Below are positions 7,606 to 12,502 of a stretch of DNA of 12,502 nt, piece by piece. The notes under the pieces are model-generated. The model saw only the letters and a program-made list of their open reading frames with translations. It had not been told where the DNA came from and searched no databases. The number at the start of each line of letters is the position of its first letter. The first letter of the stretch is position 1. Made by a program: the position numbers and the translations under genes. The DNA is taken from NCBI GenBank assembly GCA_950059165.1, contig CATLUC010000036.1, positions 1-12,502 of the forward strand, written 5' to 3'. This DNA is from an uncultured Clostridium sp. (GTDB lineage: Bacteria; Bacillota; Clostridia; TANB77; CAG-508).

Positions 7606-7628
7606 AGGTATGTCAAAAAGACATACCT
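7606..7628. repeat. Inverted repeat at the rpsO transcription start
   Basis: AGGTATGTC (7606-7614), AAAAA, GACATACCT (7620-7628): perfect 9-bp arms, followed by TTTTACTT. It begins directly after the -10 box, so it may be an operator for rpsO, or a weak terminator for the thyA-folA-coaE unit that overlaps the rpsO promoter. Confidence 0.75.
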
Positions 7629-7635
7629 TTTACTT

Positions 7636-7665
7636 AGCCAAGAAAAAAGCACCTAAATTTTGGCT
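7636..7665 (+). repeat. Leader hairpin upstream of rpsO
   Basis: AGCCAA (7636-7641) pairs with TTGGCT (7660-7665), extended by a G-U and an A-U pair. It lies in the predicted rpsO leader. Ribosomal protein S15 often represses its own mRNA through leader structures; whether this one binds S15 is inference. Confidence 0.5.
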
Positions 7666-7741
7666 CAGTTTTAGGACAAAATATTATAATAAGGTGTAAG
7701 TTTTAAAAAAACTGATATGTGCCTTGAGAAAGGAGAAAAAA

Positions 7742-8005
7742 ATGACAAAGGAAACAAAACAACAAATCATTAATACTTATAAAAGAGAAGAAAACGACAC
7801 AGGTTCACCAGAAGTACAAATAGCTCTTTTAACACAAAGAATTAATGAACTAACAGAACATCTAAAAATCCATAAAAAAGACAATCACTCAAGAAGAGGT
7901 CTTTTAAAAATGGTAGGAAAAAGAAGAAACTTGTTAAACTATTTATCTAAAAAAGACATAAACAGATATAGAGAAATAGTTGAAAAACTAGGATTAAGAA
8001 AATAA
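7742..8005 (+). CDS. rpsO: Ribosomal protein S15
   Basis: Primary 16S rRNA-binding protein of the 30S subunit; 87 residues, standard length. The start is ATG 7742, because AGAAAGGAG lies just upstream; an in-frame TTG at 7724 is not needed. Family motifs: TGSPEVQIALLTQRINELTEHLK, then HKKDNHSRRGLLKMVGKRRNLLNYL, the conserved helical core that contacts 16S rRNA, and a final LGLRK. It has its own promoter and terminator and precedes pnp, the conserved rpsO-pnp order in many bacteria. Confidence 0.98.
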   Translation: MTKETKQQIINTYKREENDTGSPEVQIALLTQRINELTEHLKIHKKDNHSRRGLLKMVGKRRNLLNYLSKKDINRYREIVEKLGLRK

Positions 8006-8014
8006 ACAAATAAT

Positions 8015-8047
8015 AAAGCCCTGTGCTTATTTTGGCATGGGCTTTTT
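8015..8047 (+). terminator. Intrinsic terminator after rpsO
   Basis: AAAGCCC (8015-8021) pairs with GGGCTTT (8039-8045), with an inner TGC/GCA pair and a small bulge, followed by TTTTT within 8043-8047. It separates rpsO from pnp, probably reducing but not necessarily abolishing read-through. Confidence 0.85.
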
Positions 8048-8090
8048 GTTAGTTAAAATAAGACAAGCAAGGATTTAGGTAAGTAGCTTG

Positions 8091-8121
8091 TATAATGGAC
8101 TATATTAAATAATCCATTATA
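8091..8121 (+). repeat. Inverted repeat in the pnp leader or promoter region
   Basis: TATAATGGA (8091-8099) and TCCATTATA (8113-8121) are perfect 9-bp arms around a 13-base AT-rich loop. The left arm contains TATAAT, which could be a -10 box, but no good -35 was found upstream. It may be a leader hairpin of pnp, which is autoregulated through its leader in E. coli; the role here is unknown. Confidence 0.6.
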
Positions 8122-8225
8122 GAGGTTACAATCTAAACTTGTGGTTTTATTTTAAACTAAAATAATTTTCCAAAATTCTAGATATAACATAGGTGCAAAA
8201 CAAATAAAAATTAAGGAGGAAATTT

Positions 8226-10331
8226 ATGTTTAAAACATATGAAACAGAATTAGCAGGGAGAAAACTTGTAATAGAAACAGGAAAAATGGCAGGTTTAGCA
8301 AATGGAAGCGTATTAGTACGTTATGGAGATACTTGTGTATTAGTAAATGTAACAGCATCAAAAGAACCAAGAGAAGGGATTGACTTTTTTCCATTATCAG
8401 TAGATTTTGAAGAAAAATTATATTCAGTAGGAAAAATACCAGGTGGATTTTTAAAAAGAGAAGGAAAACCAACAGACAAAGCAATTTTAACATCAAGAGC
8501 AATAGATAGACCATTAAGACCATTATTCCCAAAAGATTTTAGAAACGATGTTGTAGTAGTTGCAACTGTACTTTGTGTAGAACAAGACAATTCACCAGAA
8601 GTGGCAGCAATGATAGGTGCAGCATCAGCATTAGCAATATCAGACATTCCATTTAATGGACCAACAGCAGCAGTAAATGTTGGGCTAATTGATGGAAAAA
8701 TAATTATAAACCCAACAGAAGAACAAAGACAAATAAGTGACTTAACATTAACAGTTGCAGCAACAGAAAAGAAAATAACAATGATTGAAGCAGGTGCAAA
8801 TGAGGTTCCAGACGATGTTATGCTAAAAGCTATCAAAGAAGCACACAAAGAAATCAAGAAAATTTGTAAATTCATTAGTAAAATCCAAAAAGAAATAGGA
8901 AAACCAAAATTTGAATACAAATCATTTGAAGTTGACCATGATATATATGAATTTATAGAGAAAAAATTCCAAAAAGAAATGAAAGAAAAAGTTCAAGAAG
9001 AAGACAAAGAAACAAGAGACAAAAACATAGATGAATTAACAAACAAAATAGAAGAAGCATATACTAAAAAATTTGGAGAAGAAGAATTTGAAGAACACAA
9101 AAAAGACATATCAGAAGCAATTTACAAATTAGAGAAAAAATGTGTAAGAGACATGATTTTCATTGAACATAAAAGGGTAGATGGAAGAAAATTAGATGAA
9201 ATAAGACCATTATCATGTGAAATTGGTCTACTTCCAAGAGTTCATGGAAGCGCTCTATTTACAAGAGGACAAACACAAGTTATGTCTATTGCAACACTTG
9301 GAATGATAAGTGAAGAGCAAGTTCTAGATGGTATTGACAAAAAAAAAAAAAAAAGATATATGCATCATTACAATTTCCCAAGCTATTCAGTAGGAGAAGC
9401 AAGACCATCAAGGGGACCTGGAAGAAGAGAAGTAGGTCATGGAGCATTAGCAGAAAAAGCACTAGTTCCAGTATTGCCATCAAAAGAAGAATTCCCATAT
9501 GCAATAAGAGTAGTATCAGAAGTATTATCATCAAATGGTTCAACATCACAAGCAAGTATTTGTGGAAGTACATTATCTTTAATGGACGCAGGTGTTCCAA
9601 TAAAAAGACCTGTTGCAGGTATTTCAACAGGGTTAGTAACAAATCCTGATGATGACAAAGACTATGTAATGTTAGTAGATATACAAGGTTTAGAAGACTT
9701 TTTCGGAGACATGGACTTTAAAGTTGGTGGAACTGAAAAAGGTATTACTGCAATACAAGTAGATATTAAATGTGATGGTCTAACATATGACATTATAAAA
9801 GAAGCATTTGCAAAAACTAAAAAAGCTAGAAAACATATATTAGATAATGTTATGGCACCTGTAATTAGCAAGCCAAGAGAAGATATTTCAAAATATGCAC
9901 CAAGAATTGTAAGTACACAAATAAAAGTAGATAAAATCAAAGATGTAATAGGACCTGGTGGAAAAATGATTAATAAAATCATTGAAGAAACAGGAGTAAA
10001 AATTGATATTGAAGAAGATGGACAAGTACTTATTTATTCTTCAGACAGTGAAAAAGCAATACAAGCATTAGAAATGATAGAAGATATTGTGCGTGAAGTA
10101 GAAGTTGGTGGTATTTATTATGGAGAGGTAATTCGTATTATGAACTTTGGAGCATTTGTAGATTTAGGCTGTGGTGGAAAAGAAGGATTACTACATATTT
10201 CTCAAATATCAAAAGAAAGAATAAAAAACATAGAAGATGTACTTCATGTAGGAGATAAAGTAACAGTAAAAGTAATTAGTATAGATGACCAAGATAGAAT
10301 AAACTTAAGCATGAAAGATTTTAAAGATTAA
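8226..10331 (+). CDS. pnp: Polynucleotide phosphorylase
   Basis: 3'-5' exoribonuclease that phosphorolytically degrades RNA; trimeric, part of the RNA decay machinery. 701 residues, normal length. AAGGAGG precedes ATG 8226. Domain order: first RNase PH fold (IDRPLRPLFP near 90), an all-helical linker (about 210-320, Lys/Glu-rich), second RNase PH fold with HHYNFPSYSVGE, GRREVGHGALAEKAL and the catalytic pair D491 and D497 with K499 in EDFFGDMDFKVGGT, KH domain with GPGGK (576-580), and S1 domain (about 622-700). A run of 16 A's (9339-9354) encodes DKKKKKR inside the second RNase PH fold. All codons read in one frame; the only CGG trinucleotide (TTC GGA, 9702-9707) is out of frame. Confidence 0.97.
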   Translation: MFKTYETELAGRKLVIETGKMAGLANGSVLVRYGDTCVLVNVTASKEPREGIDFFPLSVDFEEKLYSVGKIPGGFLKREGKPTDKAILTSRAIDRPLRPLFPKDFRNDVVVVATVLCVEQDNSPEVAAMIGAASALAISDIPFNGPTAAVNVGLIDGKIIINPTEEQRQISDLTLTVAATEKKITMIEAGANEVPDDVMLKAIKEAHKEIKKICKFISKIQKEIGKPKFEYKSFEVDHDIYEFIEKKFQKEMKEKVQEEDKETRDKNIDELTNKIEEAYTKKFGEEEFEEHKKDISEAIYKLEKKCVRDMIFIEHKRVDGRKLDEIRPLSCEIGLLPRVHGSALFTRGQTQVMSIATLGMISEEQVLDGIDKKKKKRYMHHYNFPSYSVGEARPSRGPGRREVGHGALAEKALVPVLPSKEEFPYAIRVVSEVLSSNGSTSQASICGSTLSLMDAGVPIKRPVAGISTGLVTNPDDDKDYVMLVDIQGLEDFFGDMDFKVGGTEKGITAIQVDIKCDGLTYDIIKEAFAKTKKARKHILDNVMAPVISKPREDISKYAPRIVSTQIKVDKIKDVIGPGGKMINKIIEETGVKIDIEEDGQVLIYSSDSEKAIQALEMIEDIVREVEVGGIYYGEVIRIMNFGAFVDLGCGGKEGLLHISQISKERIKNIEDVLHVGDKVTVKVISIDDQDRINLSMKDFKD
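9339..9354 (+). repeat. A16 homopolymer inside pnp
   Basis: Sixteen consecutive A's encode five Lys codons and the start of AGA (Arg) between LDGID and RYMHHYNF. The region is length-variable in PNPase, so the Lys run is tolerable. Runs this long promote polymerase slippage in both DNA and RNA. Confidence 0.95.
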
Positions 10332-10336
10332 ATAAA

Positions 10337-10368
10337 TGAGACACAAGGGACAGGTCTAAAGTGTTTCA
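10337..10368. repeat. Imperfect hairpin of REP-like appearance after pnp
   Basis: TGAGACAC (10337-10344) pairs with GTGTTTCA (10361-10368) through eight base pairs, one of them G-U, with an inner GAC/GTC mini-stem. It starts 5 bases after the pnp stop and precedes the true terminator. The pattern (GGGACAGGTC core between imperfect arms) recalls short repetitive extragenic palindromes; only one copy is in the window, so this is tentative. Confidence 0.45.
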
Positions 10369-10376
10369 AAAAGGGG

Positions 10377-10414
10377 AAGCCCACACCGATTTACAAATCA
10401 GTGTGGGCTTTTTC
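10377..10414 (+). terminator. Intrinsic terminator after pnp
   Basis: AAGCCCACAC (10377-10386) pairs with GTGTGGGCTT (10401-10410); inside it GATTT pairs with AAATC across one C/A mismatch; TTTTT follows. It is strong and its stem is GC-rich for this genome. On the minus strand it could also end the convergent 10448-10771 gene. Confidence 0.92.
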
Positions 10415-10447
10415 GAAGAAACAGCCTGATGATACAAAGCTCAACTA

Positions 10448-10771
10448 CTACCTAGTAAAGTTGTAGTCGAACTTAGTTACCAGCTGAATTTCCTCGTACA
10501 TTCCTTCTTTAGAGATACTATTTGTTAAAATAGTATCTCTAAGACCGTAGCCTTTGGGAAGCCTGAGGTCACCCAACTTTTTTACATCAACAACAATAGC
10601 ATCGGAGCCTCTGTAGGTAGTCCTCTCAATAGCAATTCCTGAGTTGAGCTGTTTCAACTCACGAACCATACCAGAGACCCCTAAATTTGAGGAAGCAGCC
10701 TCGTTACGAGAACGGCTTGTATTCCTCGCTGGTGTCCGAACTGCCTTCTTTTTTCTTTCAAATAACCCCAT
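10448..10771 (-). CDS. Unrecognised 107-residue basic-N-terminus protein, atypical composition
   Basis: No family recognised. The start is the ATG at 10771-10769, because AAGGAGG sits 6 bases before it; a longer in-frame reading from 10870 would run across the promoter. The N-terminus is basic and probably disordered (MGLFERKKKAVR, then Arg/Ser/Asn-rich to about 28). The C-terminal two thirds (about 32-105) looks like a small folded domain, with alternating strands such as SDAIVVDVKKL and a YEEIQLVTKFDYNF end. Codon use differs from its neighbours: GTC, CTC, CTG, GAG, TCC and GGC are frequent, and GC content is visibly higher, suggesting recent transfer. It has an in-frame CGG (codon 12, 10738-10736) read without a frame change, unlike the other genes. 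A 13-bp perfect inverted repeat (10509-10521/10530-10542) lies inside it. Confidence 0.7.
   Translation of the reverse strand: MGLFERKKKAVRTPARNTSRSRNEAASSNLGVSGMVRELKQLNSGIAIERTTYRGSDAIVVDVKKLGDLRLPKGYGLRDTILTNSISKEGMYEEIQLVTKFDYNFTR
10509..10542 (-). repeat. Perfect 13-bp inverted repeat within the minus-strand gene
   Basis: TTAGAGATACTAT (10509-10521) and ATAGTATCTCTAA (10530-10542) are perfect arms around an 8-base loop. It encodes LRDTILTNSIS, so the fold in mRNA would form within the coding region near the 3' end. Confidence 0.8.
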
Positions 10772-10814
10772 ATTATACCTCCTTAGAATTTTTGAAAAAG
10801 GGTTAACTGCTACC

Positions 10815-10831
10815 AATGCGAATTTCGCATT
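10815..10831. promoter_or_regulatory. 17-bp operator-like palindrome
   Basis: AATGCGAA-T-TTCGCATT is a perfect palindrome around one central base. It begins 7 bases downstream of the minus-strand -10 box (10843-10838), covering the expected transcription start, where a bound repressor would block initiation. The regulator is not identifiable; none is encoded in the window. Confidence 0.65.
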
Positions 10832-10837
10832 ATTATG

Positions 10838-10866
10838 ATTATACATTAATTTACATAAAAAATCAA
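10838..10866 (-). promoter_or_regulatory. sigma-A promoter of the minus-strand gene
   Basis: On the minus strand: TTGATT (10866-10861), 17 bases, perfect TATAAT (10843-10838). The start would be near 10831, giving a 60-base leader ahead of the ATG at 10771. Confidence 0.78.
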
Positions 10867-10946
10867 GCAATAATTAAAATTTTAATTCAAAATAAAATAT
10901 AATTGTTACAATTCACAAAAATATTTATATAAATTTACAAAACTAC

Positions 10947-10975
10947 TTTATTATTCTAACAAAATAATATATAAT
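10947..10975 (+). promoter_or_regulatory. Weak candidate promoter of the metalloprotease gene
   Basis: Perfect TATAAT (10970-10975), 17 bases after TTTATT (10947-10952), a poor -35. The -10 lies 19 bases before the ATG at 10995 and directly before AAGGAGG (10980-10986), so the leader would be very short. The region is so AT-rich that chance matches are likely. Confidence 0.3.
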
Positions 10976-10994
10976 AGAAAAGGAGGTATTTGCT

Positions 10995-12348
10995 ATGGAA
11001 CAAACAAAAAAAACACACAAAATAAGTTATTTTATAACACTAGCCTTTTTGCTTATTTTATTATATTTTGCATATCAGCAATACCAAACAAACAACTTTG
11101 GTGAATTCATAAGAAGTGAATCAAACATATACACATCAAACTTTTCAAGAGACAAAGAAACAAAGTATAACAATAAAAAAAGCTATAAAATAGAATCACA
11201 AGAATACAATGATGCAATGTTTTACAAAAAAATAAAAGTAAACAAAAATCAGCCATACAAAGTAACATGTATGGCAAAAACAAATGACGTACAAGCAAAA
11301 GAAGAAACATCAGGAGTAGGAGCACAAATATCAATAGAAGGAACAACAGAAAGGTCAGTTGCAATTAATGGAACACAAGATTGGCAAAAAATAGAATTTA
11401 TTTTTAATAGCAAAGACAGAGAAGAAGTAAATATAGGTTTTAGGCTAGGTGGATATTTAGGAGAAGCCAAAGGAGAAGCTTGGTTTGCAGACTTTACAAT
11501 AGAAGAAGGAATGCTTGAGCAAGATAACAATTGGAAATTTGCATGTTTTATTTTTAAAACAACAGATGTAACATTAAACGAAAAACAAATTAAGCTATCA
11601 GTTACACAAAGTGATATAAACGATATTACAAACACAATAAACCTATTTGAAAAATCATGTAGCAGTTTATCAAATGGAAAAATGTCGGCTAAATGTGATA
11701 TTTATGGAGTAGATACCCCATTATCTAAGCTTTCTTATGATAACGAATTTGGATATTATGTATCAGCAGAAGATATTGAAAATCAAATAAAAGATGTAAT
11801 AGCAGAAAATGACTATGACCATATATTTGCAATTGTAAGGCTTCGGAGATGAAAAACACGAAGATGACATAGAAGTAAACGACTGGATAGGTTTAGGCTC
11901 AATGGACTACTATGGAATTGGTTTTTCTAATATACGTTTGCCAAATGATTCTAAAAGTTATATATACAAATATAATAACAGAATTAACACATTTCCAGAA
12001 GAGGTATTTTTACATGAATTTTTACATTCGTTAGAAAGAAATGCGAAAGAATATGGATATGAAAGACCAGAATTACATGATTATGAAAAATATGGATATG
12101 AAAATGAAAAAATAATAGGTCAAAAAAGGTGGTATACAGATTATATGAATAAAGAAATAAGTACAACATCTGGAAATATAGGATTACCAACAGAAGTATA
12201 TACTTTGAAACCAGCTAAAAGTAGTAATTTTTCTTATTCATACAAAATGGAAAATATCTTTAAAGAACCAGAAAATATAATAGAAGAAATAAGGGAACTA
12301 ATTGGTAATATAGCTAATAAAGTAAGCCTTATTACCAACAATTTTTAA
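10995..12348 (+). CDS. Membrane-anchored putative zinc metalloprotease with N-terminal jelly-roll-like domain, +1 frameshift at CGG
   Basis: Starts with ATG 10995 after AAGGAGG. Frames 10995-11843 and 11845-12348 join by skipping C11844, giving 450 residues. Order: signal anchor (about 11-27), a beta-rich domain (about 35-173; YKVTCMAKTND, WQKIEFIFNS and AWFADFTIEEG resemble carbohydrate-binding jelly-roll modules), then an alpha/beta region (175-300) including the site at Gly284, and HEFLH at 340-344. The HExxH motif indicates a zincin-type hydrolase, with H361 (LHDYEKYGY) as a possible third ligand. Without the shift, the chain stops two codons after CGG and has no HEFLH. It is probably extracellular; substrate unknown. 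No family name can be assigned. Confidence 0.75.
11841..11847 (+). other. +1 frameshift site 4 (CTT CGG A) in the metalloprotease gene
   Basis: Upstream frame: GTA AGG CTT CGG AGA TGA, a stop two codons after CGG. Skipping C11844 gives AGG CTT GGA GAT GAA AAA (RLGDEK), which opens the frame that encodes HEFLH. It has the same CTT CGG A heptamer as site 1. TAAGG lies directly before CTT, an incidental Shine-Dalgarno-like element that could favour shifting as in prfB. In this position AGG (Arg) is read normally just two codons before CGG. Confidence 0.8.
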
Positions 12349-12394
12349 AGACTAGTAAAAAATATAAAAAATTATCAAAAGCCTTCGGTCAAGC

Positions 12395-12492
12395 TAATTT
12401 TAGCATAACTTCTAAATCGATTTTATGGCACCCTTTCATGCTTGGCACGAACATTTTCCATAAAATCAATTAAGAAGTTCTAGCTAAAATTA
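12395..12492. repeat. Long imperfect inverted repeat at the right edge
   Basis: The left arm (12395-12428, TAATTTTAGC ... GATTTTATGG) and right arm (12458-12492, CCATAAAATC ... GCTAAAATTA) are reverse complements over about 34 bases with only a few differences, around a 29-base loop with a more GC-rich sequence (CACCC, TTGGCACG). There is no T-run after it. It could be a miniature inverted-repeat element, a structured RNA, or the end of a mobile element cut by the window; no coding capacity is visible. Confidence 0.75.
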
Positions 12493-12502
12493 CTTTCCAT
12501 TC

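Noticed and set aside
7724..7741. TTG 7724 as the rpsO start
   Set aside because: It overlaps the ribosome-binding site AGAAAGGAG of ATG 7742, which gives the normal S15 N-terminus.
8321..8920. Long antisense reading frames over pnp, PBP and others
   Set aside because: They are shadows of strongly coding plus-strand genes, hydrophobic or low-complexity, without ribosome-binding sites.
10772..10870. N-terminal extension of the minus-strand gene to 10870
   Set aside because: It would run through the promoter, palindrome and ribosome-binding site; the extension has no RBS.
428..11846. Classical pseudogenes by random indels
   Set aside because: Four of four breaks are the same base in the same codon and frame; no other inactivating changes are seen. 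Kept as the alternative to test.

Overview
This is a low-GC, Arg=AGA-biased chromosomal segment from a Firmicute, most likely a member of the Clostridia (inferred from the gene families, strong AGGAGG ribosome-binding sites, sigma-A promoters, and a tiny Gly/Cys-rich gene of the sporulation-associated type). The closest lineage cannot be named from sequence alone. No tRNA, rRNA, CRISPR array or transposase gene is visible.

Layout, left to right: a class A penicillin-binding protein lacking its 5' end (2-2190); a 243-base spacer with three consecutive hairpins; cysS (2434-3828); a membrane protein with two cadherin-like beta-sandwich domains (3911-5149); a bidirectional terminator and a convergent 38-residue Cys-rich gene (5194-5310, minus); a thyA-folA-coaE-like cluster (5547-7547); rpsO and pnp (7742-10331), each with its own terminator; an atypical, more GC-rich minus-strand gene with an operator-like palindrome in its promoter (10448-10771); a membrane-anchored putative zinc metalloprotease (10995-12348); and a long imperfect inverted repeat at the right edge (12395-12492).

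The main discovery is a recoding pattern. Three genes (PBP1A, thyA and the metalloprotease) are broken by four +1 frame changes. All four are identical in kind: an in-frame CGG codon followed by A or T, where skipping the C restores the frame and the next codon is Gly (GGA, GGA, GGT, GGA). By manual scan, these are the only four in-frame CGG codons in about 3,480 codons of AT-rich genes. At least five other CGG trinucleotides lie out of frame in these genes with no disruption, and AGG codons are read normally about ten times. The simplest reading is that CGG is unassigned or starved in this organism and the ribosome shifts +1 there, or that a special tRNA reads CGGN as four bases. The frame changes separate catalytic motifs that must be joined for function: transglycosylase, SxxK/SxN and KTG in the PBP; Cys164 and the distal substrate-binding half in ThyA; and the anchor and HEFLH in the protease. 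One counterexample exists: the atypical minus-strand gene has an in-frame CGG at codon 12 with no frame change, and it looks recently acquired.

The remaining genes are housekeeping: cysteinyl-tRNA synthesis, thymidylate and folate metabolism, CoA synthesis, ribosome assembly and RNA decay.
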